The position numbers and the translations under genes were made by a program. This document shows, piece by piece, positions 46,882-55,493 of a DNA stretch of 64,000 nucleotides; position 1 is the first letter of the stretch; each line of letters begins with the position of its first letter. The notes under the pieces are model-generated. The model worked only from the letters and a program-made list of their open reading frames with translations, did not search any database and was not told the origin of the DNA. The DNA is from Orrella marina (GTDB lineage Bacteria; Pseudomonadota; Gammaproteobacteria; Burkholderiales; Burkholderiaceae_B). The stretch is taken from contig NZ_CP028901.1 in NCBI RefSeq assembly GCF_003058465.1, forward strand, positions 558,001 to 622,000, given 5' to 3'.

Positions 46882-46900
46882 TGTCGCGCGACGACGTCTC
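46801..46900. repeat. Left 100-base direct repeat flanking the IS element
   Basis: Identical to 48573-48672 over all 100 bases. It covers the last 81 bases of the iclR gene, including its stop, and 19 bases beyond. IS1634-type elements are known for making long, variable target duplications, which explains it. Confidence 0.9.
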
Positions 46901-48572
46901 CCGAGTTCTGCCATTTAGTACGTGTTTTCGAGTTTCAACAGCTCGGTCAGCTTTTTGATCACGGCGGATTCCGATTGCATCCTCAGGGGGTGGACGAACC
47001 CGGTGCGGTCGTCACGAATCCGGACATCATGCACTTTCCACAACTCATCTCGAATTCGCCTGATCGACACACTGGTTTTGATTTCCAGATACTTCGCCAT
47101 CATCAAGGCCATGAAGCAGGTGACGATGTGCGAACGAATCGCGTCCTGCGTACGATGATAAATGGGCCGTGCCTGCAAATCTGACTTGCTGATCCGGAAT
47201 GCCTGTTCGACATGCCAGAGGTCGTGATAATGGCGCACCACGTCCTCATCAGACAAATCCTGTGGTGAGATATTGGTCACGTAACCCTTGATGCCAAGCA
47301 GCGTCTGCGCCTTTTCGTTGAGTTCATCGTTGAACTCGAACTGGCCCTTGCTGTTGGACTTCTTGATGAATCGAGCCCTTCTGCCTGGCTCGTCGCGATC
47401 GAGCAGTGCTCGCGCACGGCTGACCTGTTTTTCGAGCTCTCGCTTGTCTTTCTTGTAGCGTGCGTCCGAGAACTGGCACACGATACTGACGTCAACTTGA
47501 ACTTTGCTATTCCTGAGTGTGTGAGAGAACCGGCGCACAGCTTTGTCAATGCGTGGCATTTTTGCGTCGATCTGATCAATGAATGCCTTGCTGTGGTTGG
47601 CCAGTCGAGCCCCTACGATGTATCGATAGCCTTGTTGCTGTAACTGGTGCATGTTCTCCGTCGAAAGCATGGCAGCATCGGCCACGATGACGGGTTTGCA
47701 AGCCGATCCGACACGTTGCTCAAAGCGCCTGAGAATGTCCAGCATCGTGTGACCTTCGAAGGTATTGCCCTCGAAGACTTCGTGCATGACGGGAAAGCCT
47801 GACGTGGTGGTGATCAGACCGATGACGATCTGAGGTTGCTGGGGTTTGTTGTCTTTGGAGAAACCGGGTCGTTGAAAGTCATATTCCTTGAACGACTCGA
47901 AGTACAGCGTCGTGACATCATAGAGAACCAGGTTCAACGGCTCCTTGAGCTCATTCTGCACCAGGGCAATGGCGGCTGACTCGATATGCGGTTGCTGCTC
48001 AACGAGTCGAGGCAACAAGCGGTAGACGGTGCGCTCCGCATAGCGCACGTCAAAGTGTTCCTGTAGTCGTTGTAGAGTGCGCAGCTTGGAAGCTGGCTCA
48101 ATGATCCGCATGAGGGCCAGATCGAGGTATAGCTCGTGCAGTTCGCTCAAACCGCAACGTTTGGCACAGGCCAGCAATGCCGAACGGGCAAACTGATGGG
48201 TGACGCCGATGACACTGGCGTGACGCATGTCAACCGCTGGGGGTGGTGCCAGCTCCTCGGCAAAGAGACTGGGCTGCACGCAATGTGCCTCTGCGTAGCG
48301 ATGGGCCTCGGCCAGCAGGGTTTGGAGGGTGCTGTCATCGTGCGCACTGCCCATGTGTTTGACGACCTCACAGCGCGATGCCTTGTATCGCACCACCTGA
48401 ACGGCGGTCGCGCCTGATTTGGTCCGGGTCTTTCTGACGGTGAGATCTCCTCGCATGAGCGAAAAGATAGCATTTAGTACGTGTTTACGTCTTCTGGGAA
48501 ATTGCAAGGAATTGAAAAATAACAACTATTTTTCAATTCTCAATTTTTCTTAATAAAGTTGGCAGAAGTCAG
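46901..48572 (-). mobile_element. Complete IS1634-family insertion sequence
   Basis: About 1672 bases between exact 100-base direct repeats. The ends form imperfect inverted repeats: CCGAGTTCTGCCA on the left (46901-46913) and CTGACTTCTGCCA on the right (complement of 48572-48560), 11 of 13 matching. One transposase gene fills the element. A 16-base word CATTTAGTACGTGTTT occurs in direct orientation near both ends (46912-46927 and 48471-48486). The intact frame, matching ends and perfect duplication suggest a recent insertion. The end position is uncertain by one base, because the base after each repeat is C. Confidence 0.9.
46915..48456 (-). CDS. IS1634-family transposase
   Basis: 513 residues from ATG at 48456; a frame upstream to 48525 adds 23 residues and is possible. 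DDE catalytic residues can be placed at Asp180 (VLYDVTTLYFES), Asp260 (VIVADAAML) and Glu418 (HDLWHVEQAFRI), in the IS4-like superfamily pattern. The N-terminal part includes a region of the IS1634 type. The reading frame is uninterrupted, so the enzyme is probably functional. Confidence 0.92.
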   Translation of the reverse strand: MRGDLTVRKTRTKSGATAVQVVRYKASRCEVVKHMGSAHDDSTLQTLLAEAHRYAEAHCVQPSLFAEELAPPPAVDMRHASVIGVTHQFARSALLACAKRCGLSELHELYLDLALMRIIEPASKLRTLQRLQEHFDVRYAERTVYRLLPRLVEQQPHIESAAIALVQNELKEPLNLVLYDVTTLYFESFKEYDFQRPGFSKDNKPQQPQIVIGLITTTSGFPVMHEVFEGNTFEGHTMLDILRRFEQRVGSACKPVIVADAAMLSTENMHQLQQQGYRYIVGARLANHSKAFIDQIDAKMPRIDKAVRRFSHTLRNSKVQVDVSIVCQFSDARYKKDKRELEKQVSRARALLDRDEPGRRARFIKKSNSKGQFEFNDELNEKAQTLLGIKGYVTNISPQDLSDEDVVRHYHDLWHVEQAFRISKSDLQARPIYHRTQDAIRSHIVTCFMALMMAKYLEIKTSVSIRRIRDELWKVHDVRIRDDRTGFVHPLRMQSESAVIKKLTELLKLENTY

Positions 48573-48672
48573 GAAGGGATGACGTCAGCGTTGCTACATG
48601 CAGCGAATCAGGTCTCGGAGATCTATGCAGGGCCAGGTTCGGCAGACTTCTAGTGTCGCGCGACGACGTCTC
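48573..48672. repeat. Right 100-base direct repeat flanking the IS element
   Basis: Second copy of 46801-46900, a detached fragment of the iclR 3' end. It marks the far boundary of the element. Confidence 0.9.
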
Positions 48673-48770
48673 CTTAATGACTACATTCGGTAGAACTCAC
48701 AAGTTCATATGCAGAGGCTCTTAGTTTGTGAGTTCCACCGGATGCGTATTTCGATGGAGTCAGGACTGGC

Positions 48771-49757
48771 TTAAGGAGCCGTCACTCCGGCACTTTTTAC
48801 AAGTTCAACCCAGAACTTCTCGTTGCGAACGAGATAGTTCTTGAAGTCTTCCTGAGAGGCTGATACGGAAACCTCAGTGCCAGAAGCCGCCAGCCCGTCA
48901 ATCACTTTCTGGTCCTGCATGGCTTTCTGGGTCGCATCAAAAATCTTCTGGACCACGGCATCCGGCGTGCCGAGTGGCACGAAAAAGCCATACCAGAAGT
49001 CCAGATCGAACGCAGGCAAACCAACCGAACTTGCGCTTGGCAGGTCGGGGAAGAGTCTGGATCCATTCTCTTTGGTGACGAGCAGGGCCTTGAGGTTGCC
49101 AGCGTTGGCCTGTGGCATCACCGATGGCGGTGTTCCGATCGTTACCTGCGTGTCACCTGCCACGACAGACTGGATTGCCGGTGCACCTCCCTTGAAGGGA
49201 ACGTGTTGCATCTTGATGTTGGCTACGTCCTGAAACAGTGCTCCACCAAGATGGGGAGCTGAACCCATACCAGAACTGGCAAAGTTCAGTGCGCCCGGAT
49301 CCTTCTTGGCCAGCGCAACCAGTTCCTCGACTGACTTGACACCCAGGTCCGGGTTGACTGCGAGTACAAGGGGTGAGGAAGTGATCTTGGTGATCGGCAG
49401 CAGGTCGGACCCTTTGTATCGCAGCTTCGGATTGATTGCCGGATTGACGGAAATGGCACTCGGACTGGCGATCAGGATGGTGTAACCATCTGGATCTGCT
49501 TTGGTCACATAGTCAGCTGCAATGCTCGATCCGGCACCTGGCTTGTTTTCAATAACGATCGGCTGACCAAGTTCCCTGCCCAGGGCCTCACTGACGGTGC
49601 GCGCGGTGGTGTCAGCGGCACCACCTGGGGAGAATCCGACGATCAGCTTGACTGGCCGGTTCGGATAGTCGCTCTGTGCCAGTGCGCTCTGGCCAAGTCC
49701 GGCTACCAGCATCGCTGCAACCAGATGCCGGGTCAGTTTTCTGGGAATGCATTTCAT
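48771..49757 (-). CDS. Bug/TctC-family tripartite tricarboxylate receptor
   Basis: 328 residues with GGAGA eight bases before ATG at 49757. Signal peptide about 28 residues, ending SALAQ. Bug motifs: YPNRPVKLIVGFSPGGAADTTAR, VIENKPGAGSSIAAD and VPFKGGAPAIQSVVAGD. Divergent from the IS side and followed upstream by a quinone oxidoreductase gene on the same strand. Ligand unknown; no TctAB partner nearby. The leader contains a run of TTTA-like units. Confidence 0.92.
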   Translation of the reverse strand: MKCIPRKLTRHLVAAMLVAGLGQSALAQSDYPNRPVKLIVGFSPGGAADTTARTVSEALGRELGQPIVIENKPGAGSSIAADYVTKADPDGYTILIASPSAISVNPAINPKLRYKGSDLLPITKITSSPLVLAVNPDLGVKSVEELVALAKKDPGALNFASSGMGSAPHLGGALFQDVANIKMQHVPFKGGAPAIQSVVAGDTQVTIGTPPSVMPQANAGNLKALLVTKENGSRLFPDLPSASSVGLPAFDLDFWYGFFVPLGTPDAVVQKIFDATQKAMQDQKVIDGLAASGTEVSVSASQEDFKNYLVRNEKFWVELVKSAGVTAP

Positions 49758-49770
49758 GGGTCTGTCTCCA

Positions 49771-49797
49771 TTTGTTTATTTACTTATTTATTTATAT
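49771..49797. repeat. Tetranucleotide TTTA-like tract in a gene leader
   Basis: Six to seven imperfect TTTA units (TTTG, TTTA, TTTA, CTTA, TTTA, TTTA) lie just upstream of the Bug receptor's ribosome site. On the coding strand this is an AT-rich leader that could vary in length. Confidence 0.5.
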
Positions 49798-49880
49798 TCA
49801 GCCGAGCAGGAGTGTCTGCCGATTTCGTGCCTGACTGCGACTGCTGACACGATGTGTCATTTTGTTGTCTGAAACCAGGT

Positions 49881-50858
49881 TCAGGCCTTACCCGAGAGTA
49901 TGATTTTGCCCACATGCCCGCCGGCCTCCATCATTTCAATGGCTTTGGGCAGATCTTCAAATGCAAATACGTGGTCGACGAGTGGCAGGGCTTTTCCTGC
50001 CTCGACCAGGGGGAGAATCTGGTTTCTGAAGTCAGGTACAAACTCGGCCTTCTGGTCTGCCGTGCGCTGCTTGTTTGACACACCGAACAATCTGAGGCGT
50101 CTGGCGTGCAGGGTCTTCAGGTCAATGGTGGAAGAGACGACGTCATCCACATAACCGACAGTCGCCAGGCGGCCCTGGAATCCCAGGATGCGGATACATT
50201 CCTCAAAAACTGTTCCGCCGACGGTGTTCACGACAAGGTCCACGCCTTTGCCGTCAGTCGCCTGCATGACTGCATCAAAAAAGCCGGGACCACGCATGCA
50301 AAGACCGACATCCAGGCCGAGTGTCTTGAGTCTGGCGAGTTTTTGCTCTGAACCCGATGTGCCGATGACTCTGGCTCCGAGTGCCTTGGCCATTGTGAGC
50401 GCGCTCACGCCGACTCCGCTCGACACACCCGCTATAAAAACCCACTCTCCGGGTTTGAGGTCCCCCTGAATGACAAGGCAGTCATGTGCAGTGAGTCCGG
50501 TCAGGGCAAGACCGCCTGCCTGCTCCCAGGATAGTGTGGAAGGCTTGTGCATCGCTTCCTTTTCAGAGAGCAGAACCTCTTCTGAAAATCCTCCCTGGCA
50601 CTTTCCTAGTACTTCATCGCCCGGTTTGAAGCTAGAGACACCCGGGCCGACCGCAATGACCTCGCCTGCGGCTTCAATCCCGATTGGTTTTGGAGCGCCT
50701 GCTTTGTGCAGGCCGTGTTTAAGCAGAAATTCGCCGCGATTCAGGCCGGCGGCCCGCATCCGGATCAGAATCTGTCCTGTGCCCGGCTCGGGGCTTGGGC
50801 AGTCCTTGAGTTCAACTTGCGCCACTCCGTCGTTTATGCCCATCCAGTATGACTTCAT
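49881..50858 (-). CDS. Zinc-independent medium-chain dehydrogenase (NADPH:quinone oxidoreductase type)
   Basis: 325 residues, MDR fold. Substrate domain start AAGLNRGEFLLKHG and GIEAAGEVIAVGPGVSSFKPGDEV, then the nucleotide-binding motif AGVSSGVGVSALTMAKALG. The Cys/His zinc ligands of alcohol dehydrogenases are absent. It probably reduces a quinone or an enone with NADPH. Located 123 bases upstream of the Bug receptor gene on the same strand, so the two may be co-transcribed. Confidence 0.88.
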   Translation of the reverse strand: MKSYWMGINDGVAQVELKDCPSPEPGTGQILIRMRAAGLNRGEFLLKHGLHKAGAPKPIGIEAAGEVIAVGPGVSSFKPGDEVLGKCQGGFSEEVLLSEKEAMHKPSTLSWEQAGGLALTGLTAHDCLVIQGDLKPGEWVFIAGVSSGVGVSALTMAKALGARVIGTSGSEQKLARLKTLGLDVGLCMRGPGFFDAVMQATDGKGVDLVVNTVGGTVFEECIRILGFQGRLATVGYVDDVVSSTIDLKTLHARRLRLFGVSNKQRTADQKAEFVPDFRNQILPLVEAGKALPLVDHVFAFEDLPKAIEMMEAGGHVGKIILSGKA

Positions 50859-51065
50859 TCAATTATCTCCGCGCACTGCTTTGTGCACTGCTATCTGTTG
50901 TTTGTTGATAAAGTGGTCTCTATCGGTCTGTCTGGCTTGCTGGGTCTGCTTGACCTTTACCAACAGAGAAAGACATCCAGTGTGATGACCGGCGTGACTG
51001 CCTGTCAACCGAACAATCCTGAGTCCGCAGGGGATTGGCCACACTAAGAATGAACGAAGGTCGGG

Positions 51066-51473
51066 TCAGTCTGCGCGATTCCTCATCCAGTCAGCGGTTT
51101 TCATGAAGGCTGGATAAAGCTGTTCCCGAAGATCGTCCGGGACATCTGTCTCGACCATTGCCTGATTCATGCAGGCCATCCACTGATCACGCTCAAGTAC
51201 ACCGATTGAGAAGGGCAGGTGTCGTCTCCTGAGCATGGGGGCGCCGACTTTCTCGGTGAAGTATGAAGGTCCGCCGAGCCAGCCACACAGGAACCAGAAT
51301 AGATGCTCGCGCGCTCGACTCAAATCCTCTCCGTGAACTGCACGTAACGCTGTGTACTGGGGTTCGAGATCCATCAGGTCATAAAAGCGATCCACAAGCG
51401 CTTTAACCCTGACTTCGCCGCCGAGTCGATCGAATGGTGTTGCTGAGGTTGCTGGCGTTGCTTGGGGCTGCAT
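51066..51473 (-). CDS. Group II truncated hemoglobin
   Basis: 135 residues from ATG at 51473; an open extension to 51521 is less likely. The 2-on-2 globin fold shows TPFDRLGGE at the start, Phe-Tyr at B9-B10 (DRFYDLMD), the group II segment FLCGWLGGPSYFTEKVGAP, proximal His in RRRHLPFSIG and the G8 Trp in RDQWMACM. Group II proteins handle O2 and NO. No pathway gene adjoins it. Confidence 0.9.
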   Translation of the reverse strand: MQPQATPATSATPFDRLGGEVRVKALVDRFYDLMDLEPQYTALRAVHGEDLSRAREHLFWFLCGWLGGPSYFTEKVGAPMLRRRHLPFSIGVLERDQWMACMNQAMVETDVPDDLREQLYPAFMKTADWMRNRAD

Positions 51474-51712
51474 AATCAGTATCACTTCCTGTTTTTCTGT
51501 CAGGTCAAAGGGTCTGCACAAAAGGACGATTCAGCTCGACCGCTTCACACAGATCTTTGTTGAAGTATTAGGGTATTGTGATTCACCGGGTGAGGACGAA
51601 CTGTTTTCAAGGTGATCAAATCCATCCGCTCCGGGTGGCAGCACTCGCCACGACGGGTTAATCCCAGCTGCATATCTCTGCACAAGAAAGACGGGTCCTC
51701 ATTTTCATGCCA

Positions 51713-52723
51713 TCATCGCGGGTCTGTCTGGTAAGGTGGCGGGACTTCAATTCCTTCTGCGCGCGCCAGTCGTTCCATGGCAGACTCAAGCAAGGCACGA
51801 GCCTGGCCTGCGGCAGTAGCGAGTTCGCTGTGCAGGTGCTCATCTTCTGCATTTCTGTGCGCGCAACGAGCACTATAGCGCTCGAAACTACCTACCATCA
51901 TAAGGAGTTCTGCGAGATGTTTCGGGCACTCACAGGCGATCTGCGTACCTTTTGATGTGATGGAGGACAGAAACTGCTCGTCAAACCGAGGCGATGAGAC
52001 GGATGTCAGAGGTCGTGCAGGCGTTCGTTCTCCCGAGATGGCAGCACGGGCGATCAGTGGGAGTTCACCCATGTCGGCCGGAATGCGCACCGCCATGCAT
52101 CCTTGCGCGCGCAAGGCCCGAATAGTCGCGCTTGAGCAGAAGCGATAAAGGATGACAGTCGGCGGGTTCGCGCAACGTTTACGAAAGGTCTTGATGTCCT
52201 CAAGCGCACTCTCGTCAAACTCGGACTGTTCAATGAACAGGACCTCCAGGCCGCGATCAGGCAGTTCGGGTGATGCAACTGCCTGGGCCAGGTTCGGCCA
52301 TTGTTGCCGGATCGCCAGATCGACGGTGTCGCGTCCACTGGCTGAAATTCGTCTGGATAGCAGACTACCCACGACACCAATGTTGAGCGAGCCTTCAATC
52401 AATGTCGACGCTAGTGCTGCAGAGCGCATGGCCAGCATTTCCTGAGTCGTCAGATTTGCCAGTGCGCCAATGGCATGCCCTTGATCAACAAGCTGTTTGA
52501 TCACCCCGAGTCGTTGGACCTGTAGCGCTGAATACAGTCTCTGTCCACGGGCAGATCGTGCCGCTTCGGTCAGCTTATATCGTCGCTCCCACACTCGCAG
52601 GGTCTCTGGGGATAGACCAGCCAGTCTTGCCGCCGCACCGCTGCGGTACATGATCCGGTCTGTGTTGGGGGCGCTTTCGGTAGATGGACTACCTGCAACA
52701 TGCTGTGCGGTCATTGTGTGCAC
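51713..52723 (-). CDS. MerR-family regulator with C-terminal B12-binding-like domain
   Basis: 336 residues. N-terminal MerR winged HTH (about 25-95): SGAAARLAGLSPETLRVWERRYKL. The middle resembles the LitR/CarH dimerisation and cobalamin-binding region (GVVGSLLSRRISASGRD, then LEVLFIEQSE and TVILYRFCSS), but the canonical cobalamin His motif is not evident, so light sensing is doubtful. It diverges from a fasciclin gene across a 184-base AT-rich region with an inverted repeat at 52810-52839, probably its operator. The N-terminal start may be later, at an internal Met. Confidence 0.85.
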   Translation of the reverse strand: MHTMTAQHVAGSPSTESAPNTDRIMYRSGAAARLAGLSPETLRVWERRYKLTEAARSARGQRLYSALQVQRLGVIKQLVDQGHAIGALANLTTQEMLAMRSAALASTLIEGSLNIGVVGSLLSRRISASGRDTVDLAIRQQWPNLAQAVASPELPDRGLEVLFIEQSEFDESALEDIKTFRKRCANPPTVILYRFCSSATIRALRAQGCMAVRIPADMGELPLIARAAISGERTPARPLTSVSSPRFDEQFLSSITSKGTQIACECPKHLAELLMMVGSFERYSARCAHRNAEDEHLHSELATAAGQARALLESAMERLARAEGIEVPPPYQTDPR

Positions 52724-52798
52724 TCCAGTACGAAACGATGTTGAACCGTGTTTTACGGGATTTTATCGGAACAAAGTGCTTATGAATAGACTCCTATA

Positions 52799-52839
52799 AC
52801 TATTTTAAGACTATTTGGTTTAAAAAAATACCAATTAGT
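52799..52839. promoter_or_regulatory. Inverted repeat in the divergent MerR/fasciclin promoter region
   Basis: ACTATTTGGT (52810-52819) and ACCAATTAGT (52830-52839) form 10-base arms with one mismatch around a 10-base AT spacer. A further ACTATTT (52799-52805) precedes it by 11 bases. A dyad of this size between divergent genes is a plausible MerR operator. Confidence 0.5.
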
Positions 52840-52907
52840 TTAAATCGCACGTGAGTTTTGCTGCGCTGCAGTAGCAGTGCCTTCCAATGACAACTAAGGA
52901 GCATTTC

Positions 52908-53363
52908 ATGAAACGCATTCTGGCTGGAGTTTCCGTCGCATTTGCCATGGGTACTGTACAAGCGGCAGACATTGTGGATACCGCTGTCTCTGCTGGTTCA
53001 TTCAATACGCTCGTGACGGCCGTTCAGGCAGCCGATCTCGTCGACACCCTGAAAGGTCCTGGTCCGTTTACCGTGTTCGCTCCGTCCGACGATGCGTTCG
53101 CAAAGATTCCCAAGGCTGATCTCGAGGCGCTGCTGCAAGACAAGGCAGCACTGACCAGAGTCCTGACTTACCACGTCGTCCCCGGTAAGGTCATGGCGGC
53201 GGATGTTGCGCCTGGTATGGTTGACACGGTTCAAGGCAGTGCGATTTCGATCACCACAAAGGATGGGAGCGTCATGGTTGATAACGCCACTGTCGTTCAG
53301 ACCGACATCGTGGCGGATAACGGTGTCATCCACGTGATTGATTCCGTGATCATGCCGAAGTGA
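52908..53363 (+). CDS. Secreted fasciclin (FAS1) domain protein
   Basis: 151 residues from ATG at 52908 with AAGGAG six bases upstream. Signal peptide about 20 residues (cleavage near VQAA). One FAS1 domain fills the rest: [49 protein letters not shown] and the end [14 protein letters not shown]. It is probably periplasmic or extracellular and involved in adhesion. Divergent from the MerR gene, which likely controls it; adjacent terminator at 53455. Confidence 0.9.
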   Translation: MKRILAGVSVAFAMGTVQAADIVDTAVSAGSFNTLVTAVQAADLVDTLKGPGPFTVFAPSDDAFAKIPKADLEALLQDKAALTRVLTYHVVPGKVMAADVAPGMVDTVQGSAISITTKDGSVMVDNATVVQTDIVADNGVIHVIDSVIMPK

Positions 53364-53454
53364 TCGTTCTTCATCAGTTGATCACCATCATCTGAGAACC
53401 TCGGGCACGACCACTCCCTTGTCTCACTTCCGATGGGCAGGTGGTGGTTTGACA

Positions 53455-53492
53455 GGGCGCTGCACTCGACATGACGGGTGTAGCGCCCTTTC
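53455..53492 (+). terminator. Rho-independent terminator of the fasciclin gene
   Basis: GGGCGCTGCAC (53455-53465) pairs with GTGTAGCGCCC (53478-53488) with one G-T pair, followed by TTTCTAAT. It lies 92 bases after the fasciclin stop. Confidence 0.6.
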
Positions 53493-54031
53493 TAATACGG
53501 AGTCTGTGTTCATGCCCGCACATCGTGCTAGTTGCTCACCAGTTGCTCATCCATTGCTCCTTCATCTCGTGTCAGGGTTGTCGCGTGTGTACGGCTAAGG
53601 GTGATTTGCAGCGAGTAAATTGTCGGGCTTGTCAAGAGTCGTGAACCTGACCTCGATTTGCCCCTTGCTGCCTAAGCACGTATAAATACGGATTACTCAG
53701 TTGTCATTAATTGCTGAAGTCACCCCTATCGGGTGGCTATGGCACAACGCAGGTCTGTTCGAATGCGCCTTTCTGTTCAGGTTTACCACACCATTTCAGT
53801 CTCTCCCATCCATTCTGCAAGCCATTTGGTCGGCGGCGGTGTTTCGTGCCTCAGTCTTGGCGCCAGCCAGACTGGCTTTATGGAGCCTGTTCTGGATTGT
53901 TGTGGAAGTCGTCGGCAGGTTCCGCAGTCGACTGGAGTCTTGAATGTCTGCTGGCGTCGAAATGGTCTGAGATCGACTTTCCGGCCATTCGTTTCTGTAG
54001 CTGGTGTGGTCAGGTCACAGGCGGCGTTGTC
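53493..54031. other. Long intergenic stretch upstream of the nuclease gene
   Basis: About 540 bases. The nuclease frame is open through much of it, but the translation (runs of Ser, Cys and Arg) lacks family features. A hydrophobic 80-codon frame from a TTG at 53701 overlaps it. Neither is convincing, so the stretch is left without a gene. Confidence 0.4.
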
Positions 54032-55105
54032 ATGAGCGCGGGTTCCCGAACCACCAGGTCTCGTTCTGGTGCCGCAACATCCCGGCGCAGGTCATCCGGA
54101 TCTGTGAAGCGATTCTTGCGTGCGATGCTGATTTCGGCATTCGCCTCTTTCAGCGTTGCAAGCTATGCCCTCATCCCCCAGTGGCGAGACTACCTGACGG
54201 CTCCAGAATGGCTGACCAGGCCCGAGGTCACGCAAGAGTGGTCGCTTGCGCAGTGGATCCCTTACGACTGGGGGGATCTCGAGCAGTTTCCGGTTCTTGC
54301 CTTCCTGAAAGACGGGTCAGGCGAGAGTGCCAGTGATGTTTCTGGTGCAGCCCGAAGTGGGTACGGCTTTCCTGCCTCCCGGCATTCAGTTCAACAAGGA
54401 AATGCGACACATCGGACTTTGTTCGCGCACTGTCCGGAGTTTTTTGTGCCGGGGAGTATGCCAACTGTTCCGGCCATGCCCGAGCTGCGAGAGTTGTGCT
54501 TCAGCGTATTCGCCGTTTTGCACAGCGGCCACACAAAAACCCCGGTTTTTGTGGCCCAGCGCCTGAATCGCCAGATGTTGCAGCAAGCGCAATCTGTGGA
54601 CAGGCGTGACCGGTTTTACGAAGAGGCGCGACTGCCAGAGCGTGAGCGGGCCCGTCTGGCTGATTATCGTGGCTCGGGCTATTCCCGTGGCCACATGGCA
54701 CCGGCAGGCGATATGCACACAGAAGAAGGTATGGCGCAGAGTTTCTCACTTGCCAACATGGTCCCTCAGAATCAGCGCCAGAATGCCGGACCCTGGAATC
54801 AGATCGAGCAGGCGACACGCAAGTACATCATGCGGGCCAAGGGTGATGTGTATGTGTTGACGGGACCGGTTTATGGGAGCCGTGAGGACGGGGCTACGTC
54901 TACGATCGGTGATGGCAGGGTCGCCGTGCCCGATTATTTGTACAAAGTCGTCTATGACCCCAATACGGCCAGATCCTGGGTACATTGGCAGGCCAATGAT
55001 GCTTCCGCAAAAGCCGGTCCCCCCATTTCCTATGCAGAGTTTGTCGAGCGCACCGGTCTGCATCTGCTGCCAGACAGCCAGCTTGGTCCATCTGGCCGCA
55101 GGTAG
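54032..55105 (+). CDS. Membrane-anchored or secreted DNA/RNA non-specific endonuclease
   Basis: 357 residues from ATG at 54032; the frame is open further upstream but shows no homology there. A basic N-terminus precedes a hydrophobic segment at about 27-45 (MLISAFASFSVASYALIP). The NUC domain occupies about 200-340, with the catalytic region YSRGHMAPAGDM (the usual DRGH reads SRGH) and the metal-site NMVPQNQRQNAGPWNQIEQ. The His of RGH is kept. It probably degrades extracellular or incoming nucleic acid. Neighbours give no functional clue. Confidence 0.85.
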   Translation: MSAGSRTTRSRSGAATSRRRSSGSVKRFLRAMLISAFASFSVASYALIPQWRDYLTAPEWLTRPEVTQEWSLAQWIPYDWGDLEQFPVLAFLKDGSGESASDVSGAARSGYGFPASRHSVQQGNATHRTLFAHCPEFFVPGSMPTVPAMPELRELCFSVFAVLHSGHTKTPVFVAQRLNRQMLQQAQSVDRRDRFYEEARLPERERARLADYRGSGYSRGHMAPAGDMHTEEGMAQSFSLANMVPQNQRQNAGPWNQIEQATRKYIMRAKGDVYVLTGPVYGSREDGATSTIGDGRVAVPDYLYKVVYDPNTARSWVHWQANDASAKAGPPISYAEFVERTGLHLLPDSQLGPSGRR

Positions 55106-55250
55106 CCAGCGTATGTTGCGCGGTGTGTGATCCGGGTGAACAAATCAATTGATGCGGTTCAAGCTGTATCACCTGGCATTGACAGCATCGACAGTTTGGT
55201 TCCGGGTGGCTGCGATCAGAAAAGTTCATCCTGACGCAGATCAGATGTCA

Positions 55251-55298
55251 GATCTCTCTCAAATAAATTGATTCAAGTCAATTTATTTGAGAGAGATC
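55251..55298. repeat. Perfect 21-base inverted repeat upstream of the terC promoter
   Basis: Arms of 21 bases without mismatch (55251-55271 and 55278-55298) around TTCAAG. The left arm begins GATCTCTCTC and ends AAATTGA. It lies 2 bases ahead of a -35 box and 145 bases after the nuclease stop. There is no T-tract, so standard termination is unlikely; a regulator site or cruciform is possible. Confidence 0.7.
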
Positions 55299-55300
55299 AC

Positions 55301-55329
55301 TTGACGGCAAACCGGGGGACTGGTTAAAT
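55301..55329 (+). promoter_or_regulatory. Sigma70-type promoter of the terC riboswitch transcript
   Basis: -35 TTGACG (55301-55306), 17-base spacer and -10 TTAAAT (55324-55329). Transcription would start near 55336, immediately ahead of the conserved riboswitch segment. Confidence 0.6.
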
Positions 55330-55335
55330 ACACAC

Positions 55336-55485
55336 TCCTCCACGGGGAGTAGCCAGCGCGCATGCAATGTGTCGCGCACGATGTCGTCACTACGGCGCAG
55401 GTCTGACTGGCAGATGATCTGCACCCGGTATCGTGACCTGAAATGTATCTCAGGGTGGCAAGACTGGAGAGGACCTTCTGACATA
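55336..55485 (+). promoter_or_regulatory. yybP-ykoY manganese riboswitch
   Basis: The leader shows the conserved core of the yybP-ykoY family: GGGGAGTAGC at 55344-55353 and GGCAAGACTGGAGAGGACC starting at 55457. Between them lie GTCGTCACTACGG and CACCCGG elements, in the usual order for proteobacterial members. The family binds Mn2+ and normally sits ahead of mntP or alx/terC-type genes, matching the TerC/Alx-family gene here. It should raise expression when Mn2+ is high. Confidence 0.8.
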
Positions 55486-55493
55486 TCCCGTCA

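Noticed and set aside
46801..46900. A second iclR fragment as independent gene duplication
   Set aside because: The 100-base copies are exactly adjacent to both ends of the IS, so target duplication explains them.
53701..53943. 80-codon hydrophobic frame upstream of the nuclease
   Set aside because: Starts at TTG without a ribosome site, overlaps another open frame, and has no recognisable family; retained only as a note in the intergenic entry.
53711..54031. N-terminal extension of the nuclease frame
   Set aside because: The 107 extra codons are Ser/Cys/Arg-rich without homology; a Met at 54032 followed by a basic anchor segment is a better start.
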